From the NCBI GenBank assembly GCA_037892765.1, contig JBBKBW010000003.1: a DNA stretch of 64,000 bases. One strand, written 5' to 3'. The notes below the pieces were generated by a model. It searched no databases and had not been told where the DNA came from. It saw nothing but the letters and a program-made list of their open reading frames with translations. Shown one piece after another: positions 34,995-44,428 of this stretch. Every line of letters starts with the position of its first letter. The first letter of the stretch is position 1. Position numbers and translations under genes: made by a program. The DNA is from Clostridium_AQ sp900552125. Lineage in GTDB: Bacteria; Bacillota_I; Bacilli_A; Erysipelotrichales; Erysipelotrichaceae.

Positions 34995-37721
34995 ATGAAG
35001 GAACTCGTTTTTGAGGAATTAAAAAGACGTTGCGAAAAATATGATATAAAAGAAGATATTCACTTTACAGCTGCTAGCATTGCGGATGCTTTAAATATGA
35101 GCAGAAATACGGTTTCACAATATTTAAATGATAAGGTTAAAAATAATAAAGTAATTAAAATTAACTCTCGTCCTGTATATTTCTTTGAAAAAGAGAGTTT
35201 GGAAAAGAAAATGCAGGGGAGAGTTCATTCTTTTGTTTATTCTTCTTTTCAACAGCTTAAACAAGAATTTACAGATGAACTTCAGGATTTTGAAAAGTTA
35301 ATAGGATATAATAATTCTTTATCTAATGTAGTGGAACATTGTAAAGCGGCAGTTTCATATCCAGGTGGTTTGCCAATTCTAATACATGGGCCAACAGGTA
35401 CAGGAAAAAGTTTAATTGCTTCCTTAATGTATGAATTTGCGCTTAATCAAAGTATTATAGATAAAGATAAAAAATTTATTGCGGTAAACTGTTCGGAATA
35501 TGCGAATAATCCAGAACTATTAACTACAAATTTATTCGGTCATGTAAAGGGAGCCTATACGGGTGCTGAAGAGGATAATCCAGGACTGATTTCTTTGGCT
35601 GATGGTGGAATTTTGTTTTTGGATGAAGTACATTGTTTAAAAGCTGAATGTCAGGAAAAGTTATTTTTCTTTATGGATAAAGGAATGTATCATAAAGTTG
35701 GAGATAATGAAAATTGGTACTATTCTAAATGTAGATTAGTTTTTGCGACTACAGAAGATCCACAAAATGTACTGTTAAAGACCTTGCTTAGAAGAATTCC
35801 GATAACGATAACGATTCCTGCTTTAAAGGATCGCCCTTTAATTGAAAAAAGAGAATTAATTTATTCTATATTGATGAATGAAAGTAAGAGGTTAGAGAAA
35901 AATATATTAATAAGTAATTTAGCTTATCAAAGTTTAATGGATTTTGAATTTATAGGAAATGTAGGTGCTTTGAAAAATGCAATTAAAGCTACGTGTGCAA
36001 ATTCATTTTTGGTACATAAAGGAGAATCTAAACTAGTTATTCAAGTAGCAGATCTGCCTGACTATATTTTTCCAGCTTTAACTTCAATTCAATTAAAATC
36101 AACTTATAGTCAACAGGAAACCATGATTCCGATTGAACATTTAAAAGGCTCTTCAAATCATGCCATACCATTAATTCATTTATATGACCAATTAATTACA
36201 AGGTATAAAGAGTATCAAAAATCAACATCTTCTTTTCCTATTTATATGGATAAAACAAAAGTTTTGATACAAGGGTATATAGACTATATTATGTTTCATA
36301 ATCGATATCAGACAAATACCAATGAAGCTTATTTATTAAAATTATTAGATAAAATCTATTCAATTGTAATGAATAAGTATTCCATTTCAGTGGCAAATAA
36401 TGAGATTAAAATATATTCTAGAATTTTATTGGAATACTCAAAATGTGCTACTGATGCACATATATGGATCAGTGAACATAAAACTACAGTTAGTGCTTTA
36501 AAGCAGGAATTGCAGGAAAGATTACCTAGGATTTTCTCTATTGCGGAAGAAATAGTAGAGAACGTTCGCTTAAATCTGGATATTGAATTGGATGATTTAC
36601 TTTTAGTAATGATAGCTATTATCTTTGCTGGATATAAAAGTCAAGAAGTGAGTTCTTGTGTTGGGGTTATATTGTGTCATGGCTATTCTACAGCTAGTAG
36701 TATTGCGGAAACGGCTAATCGAATGTTGGAACAATATCTATTTGATGGAATAGATATGGAGATTAATATTTCTATTGATAAAGTGGCGCAATTAGTGGAT
36801 GAATATTTAAAAAGAAAAGGTACGATTCACGAATTGATTTTCTTGGTGGATATGGGAAGCTTAGAAGAGATTTATCGTCGCATTAAACCTTTATCCGATT
36901 ATAATATAGGTCTTATAAACAATGTATCTACCGCTATGGCATTAGAGGTAGGAAATTACATTAAACAAGGGAAGAAAGTAGAAGATATATTAGAAACAAT
37001 AAAAGAGCGTCATACTCTATCAACTCATTATCTAAAAAGTAAAAAGAAACAATCGGCTATTTTATCAATATGTGCTACAGGATTTGGAGCCGCGAAAAAG
37101 ATTAGCGAATTGTTGGAAAGCTCGTTGCCTCGTAAAATAGATTTAGAAATAATACCATATAATTATCAGAATTTAGTTGAAAATGGAAATCAAGACTCTA
37201 TTTTTCAACGATATCAGGTTGAATTAATTGTAGGAACTTTAGATCCAAAAGTTAATGGAGTTCCATTTATGGCAATTGAAAGCGTAATGATGAATGATGA
37301 AATAGGAGTATTGGAGAACATCATACAACAATATTTAACACCAAGTGATTTAGAAGAGTTTCATCAAAATATTACAAAGAACTTTACTTTGTCTAATATT
37401 GTTAATCATCTAACGATATTGAATGGGGAAAAAATTATTGATGATGTGGAAGAAATTGTCGATTATTTAGAAGAAGATTTAGATGAAGAATTAGATGCTA
37501 CACGTAAAGTTGGTTTATATGTACATATAAGCTGCTTGATTGAAAGGCTAATTTTAAAACAAGAAATAACCTATGTAGATGAAATGGAAGAACAAATAGC
37601 GCTTAAAAAGAATAAAATAGAAAAAGTAAAAGATGCTTTTAGTGGCGTAGAAATGAGATATAGTGTCGAATTACCGGAGCCAGAAGCGTTATATGTTCTA
37701 AATTACTTTAAAAAAACGTAA
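34995..37721 (+). CDS. levR: LevR/ManR-type sigma-54-dependent activator with PRDs
   Basis: 908 aa. N-terminal winged HTH (about 20-60), AAA+ domain with Walker A GPTGTGKS (132-139), sigma-54 contact loop GAYTGA (186-191) and Walker B ILFLDEVH (206-213). PRD1 (about 400-510), an EIIA-Man-like domain (CHGYSTASSIAET, about 560), an EIIB-like domain (about 690-770) and PRD2 (about 800-908) follow. Phosphorylation by PTS components tunes its activity; it should activate RNA polymerase-sigma-54 at the promoter 44 nt downstream. rpoN must lie elsewhere. Confidence 0.94.
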   Translation: MKELVFEELKRRCEKYDIKEDIHFTAASIADALNMSRNTVSQYLNDKVKNNKVIKINSRPVYFFEKESLEKKMQGRVHSFVYSSFQQLKQEFTDELQDFEKLIGYNNSLSNVVEHCKAAVSYPGGLPILIHGPTGTGKSLIASLMYEFALNQSIIDKDKKFIAVNCSEYANNPELLTTNLFGHVKGAYTGAEEDNPGLISLADGGILFLDEVHCLKAECQEKLFFFMDKGMYHKVGDNENWYYSKCRLVFATTEDPQNVLLKTLLRRIPITITIPALKDRPLIEKRELIYSILMNESKRLEKNILISNLAYQSLMDFEFIGNVGALKNAIKATCANSFLVHKGESKLVIQVADLPDYIFPALTSIQLKSTYSQQETMIPIEHLKGSSNHAIPLIHLYDQLITRYKEYQKSTSSFPIYMDKTKVLIQGYIDYIMFHNRYQTNTNEAYLLKLLDKIYSIVMNKYSISVANNEIKIYSRILLEYSKCATDAHIWISEHKTTVSALKQELQERLPRIFSIAEEIVENVRLNLDIELDDLLLVMIAIIFAGYKSQEVSSCVGVILCHGYSTASSIAETANRMLEQYLFDGIDMEINISIDKVAQLVDEYLKRKGTIHELIFLVDMGSLEEIYRRIKPLSDYNIGLINNVSTAMALEVGNYIKQGKKVEDILETIKERHTLSTHYLKSKKKQSAILSICATGFGAAKKISELLESSLPRKIDLEIIPYNYQNLVENGNQDSIFQRYQVELIVGTLDPKVNGVPFMAIESVMMNDEIGVLENIIQQYLTPSDLEEFHQNITKNFTLSNIVNHLTILNGEKIIDDVEEIVDYLEEDLDEELDATRKVGLYVHISCLIERLILKQEITYVDEMEEQIALKKNKIEKVKDAFSGVEMRYSVELPEPEALYVLNYFKKT

Positions 37722-37742
37722 GTATTTCGTAAGATTTAAATA

Positions 37743-37777
37743 AAAGCGTGCTTCGCCACAAAATTGGCACGCTTTTT
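37743..37777 (+). terminator. Terminator of levR, overlapping the sigma-54 promoter
   Basis: 9-bp stem AAAGCGTGC / GCACGCTTT (37743-37751, 37767-37775) with T5 at 37773-37777. Its 3' arm and U-tract are also the -24 and spacer of the next promoter. Confidence 0.75.
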
Positions 37778-37780
37778 GCT
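37765..37780 (+). promoter_or_regulatory. Sigma-54 (-24/-12) promoter of the mannose-family PTS operon
   Basis: TGGCACGCTTTTTGCT: GG at 37766-37767 and GC at 37778-37779 with exactly 10 bases between, a full match to TGGCAC-N5-TTGC. The preceding gene encodes a sigma-54 activator. Confidence 0.92.
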
Positions 37781-37808
37781 TGTATAAAAGTGAACGGAGG
37801 TGGACGAA

Positions 37809-38276
37809 ATGCCAAATATTTTATTAACAAGAATCGATAATCGTCTAGTACATGGACAGGTTGGTGTGACTTGGACAAAAACGATTGGAGCTAACTTAAT
37901 TGTTGTTGCTGATGATACAGCTGCAGAGGATCATATTCAGCAATCATTGATGAGTGTAACTGCTAAATCATCAGGTGCTGGTATTCGTTTTTTCAGTATT
38001 GAAAAAACTGCTGCTATTATTGGAAACGCTGCTCCAGAGCAAAAGATATTCATCGTTTGCCGCACTCCAAAAGATGTGCGTCGATTGGTTGATGCCGGTG
38101 TTCCTTTAAAAGATGTTAATGTTGGAAATATGCATTTTTCTGAAGGAAAACGTGCTTTATCAAAAAAGGTTTATGTAAATGATGAAGATATGGATGATTT
38201 GAAATATCTTGCTGGAAAAGGATTGAATGTGTATATTCAAGATGTACCAGGAGATTCAAAAATTACAATTGAATAA
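37809..38276 (+). CDS. PTS mannose/sorbose-family EIIB
   Basis: 155 aa from ATG 37809 (GGAGG 8 nt upstream; an in-frame GTG at 37800 is inside that site). Phospho-His15 in RIDNRLVHGQVG. It passes phosphate from a IIA to the sugar entering through IIC/IID. Related to but distinct from the copy upstream of levR. Confidence 0.94.
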   Translation: MPNILLTRIDNRLVHGQVGVTWTKTIGANLIVVADDTAAEDHIQQSLMSVTAKSSGAGIRFFSIEKTAAIIGNAAPEQKIFIVCRTPKDVRRLVDAGVPLKDVNVGNMHFSEGKRALSKKVYVNDEDMDDLKYLAGKGLNVYIQDVPGDSKITIE

Positions 38277-38298
38277 ATGAAAAGGAGATGAAAGTATC

Positions 38299-39102
38299 AT
38301 GGAGATTACATTATTACAAGGGATTCTTTTATCCATTATATCAATCATCGTAGGATTGGACTTCTTCCTTGAAGCATTCTTTATTTTCCGTCCATTGATG
38401 GTATCGACATTCACAGGTTTAATTCTTGGGGATTTAACACTTGGATTACAAGTGGGTGCTTTAATTGAACTTGCTTTTGCGGGTTTAACACCTGCTGGAG
38501 GAACTCAGCCGCCTAATCCAGTACTAGCTGGTTTAATGGGGACTGTACTTGCTCATACAACAGGCTGTGAACCAACAGCAGCATTGGGGTTATGTTTGCC
38601 ATTTTCTTTTTTAGGACAGTATATTATTTTATTCTATTACTCTGCATTCTCATTCTTTATGGGAAAAGCAGACAAATGTGCTGCAGAAGCAGATGTAAAG
38701 GGTATTGCTCGTATTAACTATACAACAATGCTTATCGTATCATTAACTTATGGGGTATTGGCATTCCTATGTACTTATGTTGCACAGCAGCCTATGATTG
38801 ATTTAGTAAATGCATTACCTGAAGTTATTACACACGGATTAGAAGTAGCTGGTGGTATTCTTCCAGCAGTAGGTTTTGCAATGTTATTACGTGTTATGAT
38901 GAAAGCAAAATATATTCCATATTTCATTGCTGGTTTCTTAATGGCATGTTTCTGCGAAATGCCTAACTTATTGCCAGTTGCATTACTTGGTGCAGTATTC
39001 GCATTGATTGATTTCTTCGGCGTTAAACAAAGAAAAGAAGAAGTTGAAGAAGCTGTAAGGAATGCAGGTGTTTCAGGAGGTGGCAACAATGTCGGAATCT
39101 AA
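38299..39102 (+). CDS. PTS mannose/sorbose-family EIIC
   Basis: 267 aa, EII-Sor fold with about seven membrane helices; LEAFFIFRPLMVSTFTGLILGDLTLGLQ spans residues 25-52, with GALIELAFAGLTPAGGTQPPNP in the transport core. Together with IID forms the translocation channel. Homologues handle mannose, fructose, sorbose, GalNAc or galactosamine. The gene overlaps IID by 14 nt. Confidence 0.93.
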   Translation: MEITLLQGILLSIISIIVGLDFFLEAFFIFRPLMVSTFTGLILGDLTLGLQVGALIELAFAGLTPAGGTQPPNPVLAGLMGTVLAHTTGCEPTAALGLCLPFSFLGQYIILFYYSAFSFFMGKADKCAAEADVKGIARINYTTMLIVSLTYGVLAFLCTYVAQQPMIDLVNALPEVITHGLEVAGGILPAVGFAMLLRVMMKAKYIPYFIAGFLMACFCEMPNLLPVALLGAVFALIDFFGVKQRKEEVEEAVRNAGVSGGGNNVGI

Positions 39103-39886
39103 AAAATTATCAAAAAGAGACATAACGATGCTTGGTATTCGTTCTTCCTTTTTACAGGCATCATTTAACTATGAACGTATGCAGGCAGGTGGTTTTACTT
39201 GGGCAATGTTACCTGCATTACAAAAAATTTATGGTAATGATAAAGAAAAATTATCTGCAGCTATGACAGATAATCTAGAATTTATTAATACTCATCCAAA
39301 CCTAGTAGGTTTCTTAATGGGTTTGATGATTTCTTTAGAAGAAGGTGGAGGAACTCGTGATGCAATCAAAGGTTTGAAGCTTGCATTATTTGGACCTATT
39401 GCTGGTATTGGTGATGCTATTTTCTGGTTCACGATTTTACCAATTGTTGCAGGTATATCTTGTTCTTTTGCATCTCAAGGATCAGTTCTTGGACCAATCA
39501 TTTTCTTTACAACTTATGTAGTAATTTGGGTGCTTCGTATTGTTTGGACACGTTTGGGTTATACGTTAGGTACAAAATCAATTGATATGATTACAGAAAA
39601 CTCAGATATGATTGCTAATTCAGCAACTATTTTGGGTATTACAGTAATTGGAGCATTAATTGCAAATTATGTTACTGTTACCTTGCTTCCAGTTATTAAG
39701 GTAGATGGAGGAATTGAAGTTTCAGTGCAAACTGATTTCTTTGATCGTATCTTCCCTAACTTTATTCCAATGTGCATTACTTTATTCTTATTCTATCTTT
39801 TAAAGAAAAAACAAGCAAATCCAGTTGTTCTGATTCTAGCAATTATTGTTCTTTCTATTTTAGGAGCATGGGTTGGACTTGTTTAG
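39089..39886 (+). CDS. PTS mannose/sorbose-family EIID
   Basis: 265 aa from ATG 39089 (AGGAGG upstream inside IIC). Starts MSESKKLSKRDITMLGIRSSF; NYERMQAGGFTWAM and GPIAGIGDAIFW are family marks; C-terminal membrane helices. Required with IIC for uptake. A terminator-like hairpin follows, but the operon probably continues into the isomerase gene. Confidence 0.93.
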   Translation: MSESKKLSKRDITMLGIRSSFLQASFNYERMQAGGFTWAMLPALQKIYGNDKEKLSAAMTDNLEFINTHPNLVGFLMGLMISLEEGGGTRDAIKGLKLALFGPIAGIGDAIFWFTILPIVAGISCSFASQGSVLGPIIFFTTYVVIWVLRIVWTRLGYTLGTKSIDMITENSDMIANSATILGITVIGALIANYVTVTLLPVIKVDGGIEVSVQTDFFDRIFPNFIPMCITLFLFYLLKKKQANPVVLILAIIVLSILGAWVGLV

Positions 39887-39902
39887 AATAAAAAAATCAT
39901 GT

Positions 39903-39932
39903 AAGCTATCTGTATTGATCAGATAGCTTTTA
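39903..39932 (+). terminator. Hairpin between IID and the isomerase gene
   Basis: 10-bp stem AAGCTATCTG / CAGATAGCTT (39903-39912, 39920-39929) with a short T run; it may lower expression of the downstream gene. Confidence 0.65.
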
Positions 39933-39951
39933 AATTATAGGGGTGAAATAA

Positions 39952-40659
39952 ATGAAATTAATACATGAAGAAAACTATGAAAAAATGTCTCAAACTGGTG
40001 CTGAAGTAATCTTAGATAAAATACGAAAGAAACCTAATGCTGTTATTTGCTTAGCAACAGGAAGTTCTCCTAAAAGAATGTATGAGATTATTTGCGATAC
40101 AATTAATGAAGAGAAGATTGATATATCACAGGTTACATTTGTGAAATTGGATGAATGGTATGGAGTTGAACCAGATGATTCATGTACGTGTACAAGCTTT
40201 ATTAAGCAAAATATAATTGATCGTTTAACTATGCCATTTAAGGAATTTGTAGAAGTTTCTTCTAATACAAAGGATATAGAAAAAGATTTAGCAGAGCTTG
40301 ATGCTTTTCTTGAGGAACATCCAATTGATGTAATGATTCTTGGATTAGGTATGAATGGCCATTTAGGATTAAATGAGCCAGCAGATTATTTAAGTTTAGC
40401 TAGTCATTATACAGAATTAAGTGAAAAAACTAAAACACATGATATGGTTAAAGGAAAAGTTCCTAAAGGTGGATTAACAATTGGTTTGCAAGGTATTTTC
40501 TCATCTGAGAAAGTGCTTATGCTTGTTTGCGGAGATCGTAAAGAAGAGGCCTTTAAGGAATTTATGAGTAAGAGAATATCTACAGCTACACCAGCATCAC
40601 TGCTTTGGTTACATAGAGATTGTGTAACTATTGTGGATGATGAATCTTTTAAAGAATAG
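39952..40659 (+). CDS. Amino-sugar-6-phosphate isomerase/deaminase (NagB/AgaI family)
   Basis: 235 aa, SIS-like NagB/RpiA fold. LATGSSPKRMYEI (phosphate loop), VKLDEWYGV, GLGMNGHLGLNEPAD (active site) and HYTELSE. The family opens and deaminates glucosamine- or galactosamine-6-phosphate; the overall form resembles AgaI. Its place after the sigma-54-controlled PTS suggests that PTS imports an amino sugar. No deacetylase gene (nagA/agaA) is adjacent. Confidence 0.88.
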   Translation: MKLIHEENYEKMSQTGAEVILDKIRKKPNAVICLATGSSPKRMYEIICDTINEEKIDISQVTFVKLDEWYGVEPDDSCTCTSFIKQNIIDRLTMPFKEFVEVSSNTKDIEKDLAELDAFLEEHPIDVMILGLGMNGHLGLNEPADYLSLASHYTELSEKTKTHDMVKGKVPKGGLTIGLQGIFSSEKVLMLVCGDRKEEAFKEFMSKRISTATPASLLWLHRDCVTIVDDESFKE

Positions 40660-40708
40660 GCATAGTACTATTTGACTCTTCTTTTTTGAAAAAGTTTTCA
40701 AAGGGATA

Positions 40709-40737
40709 TTGACTTCAATTCTGAATGTCATTATAAT
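40709..40737 (+). promoter_or_regulatory. Promoter of guaB
   Basis: TTGACT (40709-40714), 17-bp spacer, TATAAT (40732-40737), close to consensus. Confidence 0.8.
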
Positions 40738-40803
40738 TAATAAAAATCAATTTTTATATTAGGAAAGTTTGAAAATTGACTATAGAAAAGGAGAGATGAT
40801 AAC

Positions 40804-42318
40804 ATGGCTTACTATTTTAACGAACCTTCTCGTACATTTAGTGAATATCTATTGGTACCTGGATATTCTTCTTCAGAATGTACACCAGCAAATGTTTCTC
40901 TAAGAACACCATTGGTTAAGTTTAGAAAAGGGGAAGAAGAACCCGCACTTTCTATGAATATCCCTATGGTTTCTGCAATTATGCAATCTGTATCAGGTGA
41001 AAAAATGGCTTGTGCATTGGCTAGAGAGGGAGGAATTTCCTTCATTTATGGATCACAGACAGTAGAAGACGAGGCTGCAATGGTAGCTCGTGTAAAAGCT
41101 ACAAAAGCAGGCTTTGTATACAGTGATTCTAATATCCGTCCAGATGCTACTTTACAAGATGTGTTGGATTTAAAAGAAGAAACAGGTCATGCGACAATGG
41201 CCGTTACAGAAGATGGAACAGCCGAAGGAAAATTATTGGGGATTATTACGAGTCGTGATTATCGTACTTCTCGTATGGATCCAATGACTAAAGTTTCTGA
41301 ATTTATGACACCATTTGATAAACTGATTTATGGTGAAGATGGCTTATCTTTAAGTGAAGCAAATGATATGATTTGGGAACATAAACTAAATCAGCTGCCA
41401 ATCATTGATAAAGATCAGCATTTAAAAGCTTTTGTATTCCGTAAAGATTATGATTCTCATAAGGAAAATCCAAATGAATTATTAGATGATCAGAAACGTT
41501 ATATCGTTGGAGCTGGTATTAATACACGTGATTATGAACAGCGTGTTCCAGCATTGGTAGAAGCAGGTGCTGATGTTCTTTGTATTGATTCAAGTGAAGG
41601 ATTTAGCGAATGGCAGGCAATTACTCTAAAATGGATACGTGATCACTATGGAGATAGTGTAAAAGTTGGTGCTGGAAACGTTGTAGATGCAGAAGGATTC
41701 CGTTTCCTAGCAGAAGCAGGCGCTGATTTTATCAAGATTGGAATCGGCGGAGGTTCGATCTGTATTACTCGTGAACAAAAAGGTATCGGGCGTGGACAGG
41801 CAACAGCTACAATTGAAGTTGCGAAAGCTCGTGATGAATACTTTAAGGAAACTGGAATTTATATTCCTATCTGTAGTGATGGTGGAATTGTTCATGATTA
41901 TCATATTACTTTAGCATTAGCTATGGGTGCAGACTTTGTAATGTTAGGAAGATATTTCTCTCGTTTCGAAGAATCACCAACTAAGAAAGTTACAGTTAAT
42001 GGTACATATATGAAAGAATATTGGGGAGAAGGAAGTGCTCGTGCTAGAAACTGGCAGCGCTATGACATGGGAGGAAGCAAAAAATTATCTTTTGTGGAAG
42101 GTGTTGATTCCTATGTCCCATATGCTGGAGCATTGAAAGATAATGTAGATTTAACTTTAAGTAAAATCAAACATACAATGTGTAACTGTGGTGCTTTAAC
42201 AATTGAAGAATTACAGCAGAAAGCTAAGATTACATTAGTATCTTCTACAAGTATCGTAGAAGGTGGAGCACATGATGTTGTGGTAAAAGACAACACATTA
42301 GATGCGAAAGTGAAGTAA
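40804..42318 (+). CDS. guaB: IMP dehydrogenase, divergent form
   Basis: 504 aa. TIM barrel split by two CBS domains (about 110-220). Catalytic Cys320 lies in GIGGGSICITREQKGIGRGQ, where most bacterial enzymes have GPGSICTTR; GAGNVVDAEG, CSDGGIVHDYH and the flap RNWQRYD are present. Oxidises IMP to XMP, the committed GMP step. AAAGGAGAG precedes the ATG. Single gene between its own promoter and a terminator; no neighbouring purine gene. Confidence 0.93.
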   Translation: MAYYFNEPSRTFSEYLLVPGYSSSECTPANVSLRTPLVKFRKGEEEPALSMNIPMVSAIMQSVSGEKMACALAREGGISFIYGSQTVEDEAAMVARVKATKAGFVYSDSNIRPDATLQDVLDLKEETGHATMAVTEDGTAEGKLLGIITSRDYRTSRMDPMTKVSEFMTPFDKLIYGEDGLSLSEANDMIWEHKLNQLPIIDKDQHLKAFVFRKDYDSHKENPNELLDDQKRYIVGAGINTRDYEQRVPALVEAGADVLCIDSSEGFSEWQAITLKWIRDHYGDSVKVGAGNVVDAEGFRFLAEAGADFIKIGIGGGSICITREQKGIGRGQATATIEVAKARDEYFKETGIYIPICSDGGIVHDYHITLALAMGADFVMLGRYFSRFEESPTKKVTVNGTYMKEYWGEGSARARNWQRYDMGGSKKLSFVEGVDSYVPYAGALKDNVDLTLSKIKHTMCNCGALTIEELQQKAKITLVSSTSIVEGGAHDVVVKDNTLDAKVK

Positions 42319-42324
42319 AAAAAT

Positions 42325-42374
42325 AAAGGTTCAACAAAATGATTTTTAATGGTCATCTTGTTGAACCTTTTTTC
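42325..42374. terminator. Bidirectional terminator between guaB and the PRD regulator
   Basis: 13-bp stem AAAGGTTCAACAA / TTGTTGAACCTTT (42325-42337, 42358-42370) with T and A tracts on both sides of the convergent genes. Confidence 0.85.
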
Positions 42375-44294
42375 TTAGTCTATGATTTTTGATATTGTAT
42401 GAATAAATTGTTCATAGTTTTTTGATTCTAAAATATTTTGCTGGAGTTTGGCGTCATTTACGATATCGATAAATAAATCATAAAGATGTTCGATATCACT
42501 TTGTTCACCGGATTGAATGCTTAACATAAAAATAATTCTAACAGTTTCATTATCATCATTCCATGTTATTCCTTCATCTAATATAGCTACGGCTACTTTA
42601 GTTTGAGTACAGCAAGGTTTCATTGGATGAGGTATTGCAAATATCTCATTCATATTAGTTTTAGCTAGACTTTCGCGCTGTATAACAGATTCATAATAAT
42701 CACTATCTACGATTTCCTGACTCTCTAATAAATTGCATAATAGACGAATAAGCTCTTCTTTTGAACTTACTTTTTTCTTGTGGATAAATAAGTTTTTATC
42801 AAAGAATTTATGCATTCTATCTAGTTTTTTATTCATGCTGCTTAATAATCTGGATATTTTTTCAATATCTAAATTATGTAAAGCAAAATCTACGACTTGA
42901 ATTGGAATAATATCTGATTGAATTGGTATTGTGGAAATTACAAAATCAATCCCTTGGAAATCTTCTGCGGTATAGTTTTTGAATTCAGCATAAGATATTT
43001 TATCAACGATTATGATTTTGTTGTTGAAGATGGCATTTAGTCTAGCTTCAAGCATTCTTGTAGTAGCTATACCAGAACCACATACTAACAATACTTTCTT
43101 ATGGTTATATTGCCCTGAAAAGCATCTTTCAATGGCTGCCCCGATATGTAGGCTAACATAACCTATCTCGTCTTCGTTTAATTTATCAGGGAATACGTTT
43201 GCAGTAGATGTTAGGGTTATTTCAAAAGCAAGTGGAAAATTAGATTTAATAGTATTTAATAAAGGATTTTTTTTATGAAGAGAAATTTTTCTGCTAGCAA
43301 AAATACTCGAAAAATGATTGAATAAATCTTTTTTCAGAATTTCATCATTACGTAGATCAAAGTTATATTCATGATAGATGTTCTCTAATAATTCCTTTAT
43401 TTGTTTGTTTAATACAATAGGATTTATATTTCCAATCTGTAAAGTTGTGTTAGTAGCAATATGTAAATAAACATATTGTTTTTCCCCATTTGTTATTTGT
43501 ACATCAAATTTTTCCTCTACATGTTTACACATGCTATCCAGCATTTCGCTAACTTCCTCTGGAATTGGGAAATTAGTATCATAAGGGATGTAATTTTCAG
43601 ATTTTACTCTTGATAACATTAAAGCAAAATGTATTACAAGGTTTTTTCGATCATAATCACTGGATTTTATTTTAAAATTCTTTAAATCTCTTGTGATGAT
43701 CTGGTTTAAAAGTTCTAAATCAATATTATTGAATAGCTGCTGTTCTTTTTTGGAAAAACTAATTATATAAGATGGTGCTTCTTTTGATAAAACATTATTT
43801 ATTATACATTCTCGTTTATCTTTTTCATTTCCAAAGACCTTTATACCCTGATTTGTTTTTGATACATATATTAAATTATATTTTTCTAAGATTTCCTTAA
43901 TTGTTTTTATGTAATTCTGTAAAGTATTTCTAGATACATACACGGAATTAGCTAAATCATCTAAACTGATGTAATCATCACTATATAATAATTGTTTTAA
44001 GATGTAATGTATTCTGTCATTCATAGAATTTAAGTCTATAGTTTTGTTCATACCATTGCATTGTTCCAGTAAAGAATTGTATGCTTTTTCATCTAGGATA
44101 TTTAAATGATATCCTTGTTTTCTCTTTAATTGAATTTCACATTTGTATTTTTGCAATTCTATATTTAGTGATGTAATGTCTGTACGTATTGTTCTTTCGG
44201 TTACATGGAAATGCTTTGCTAAGGCTGCAGTAGTTGTATATGGCTGGCTACATATTATTTCAAATATTTCTTGTAGTCGTAAAGATGAAAACAT
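42375..44294 (-). CDS. PRD-containing transcriptional regulator (MtlR/BglG-like)
   Basis: 639 aa from ATG 44294 (GAAGG 7 nt upstream; an ATG at 44312 has no site). DeoR/HTH_11 winged helix (1-50), second HTH-like region (about 105-135), PRD1 (about 185-285; His222, His278), PRD2 (about 300-395; His327, His383), EIIB-GAT-like domain with Cys405 (VCGSGIATT) and EIIA domain with His556 (AIPHP). Activity is set by phosphorylation from the PTS. Divergent from the mannosidase PTS operon, with paired operators between them. Confidence 0.93.
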   Translation of the reverse strand: MFSSLRLQEIFEIICSQPYTTTAALAKHFHVTERTIRTDITSLNIELQKYKCEIQLKRKQGYHLNILDEKAYNSLLEQCNGMNKTIDLNSMNDRIHYILKQLLYSDDYISLDDLANSVYVSRNTLQNYIKTIKEILEKYNLIYVSKTNQGIKVFGNEKDKRECIINNVLSKEAPSYIISFSKKEQQLFNNIDLELLNQIITRDLKNFKIKSSDYDRKNLVIHFALMLSRVKSENYIPYDTNFPIPEEVSEMLDSMCKHVEEKFDVQITNGEKQYVYLHIATNTTLQIGNINPIVLNKQIKELLENIYHEYNFDLRNDEILKKDLFNHFSSIFASRKISLHKKNPLLNTIKSNFPLAFEITLTSTANVFPDKLNEDEIGYVSLHIGAAIERCFSGQYNHKKVLLVCGSGIATTRMLEARLNAIFNNKIIIVDKISYAEFKNYTAEDFQGIDFVISTIPIQSDIIPIQVVDFALHNLDIEKISRLLSSMNKKLDRMHKFFDKNLFIHKKKVSSKEELIRLLCNLLESQEIVDSDYYESVIQRESLAKTNMNEIFAIPHPMKPCCTQTKVAVAILDEGITWNDDNETVRIIFMLSIQSGEQSDIEHLYDLFIDIVNDAKLQQNILESKNYEQFIHTISKIID

Positions 44295-44355
44295 CTTAGC
44301 ACCTTCTTTCATTAATATACTTATAACAAATTATTTTATTTTACAACTTAAGCAA

Positions 44356-44419
44356 TTTCCATATGAAAGTGGAAAAGAGCATGGATTGTGATATTCGTAT
44401 TTCCACTTTCTCATGGAAA
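44356..44419 (+). promoter_or_regulatory. Pair of mirror-image 20-bp operators
   Basis: 44356-44375 is TTTCCA-N8-TGGAAA; 44400-44419 has the same arms. Each is nearly the reverse complement of the other over the full 20 bases, including the inner GAAAG/CTTTC. Centres are 44 bp apart, upstream of the -35 of the PTS promoter and next to the divergent regulator gene. They are the obvious binding sites for that regulator. Confidence 0.75.
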
Positions 44420-44428
44420 ATAGTTTGG

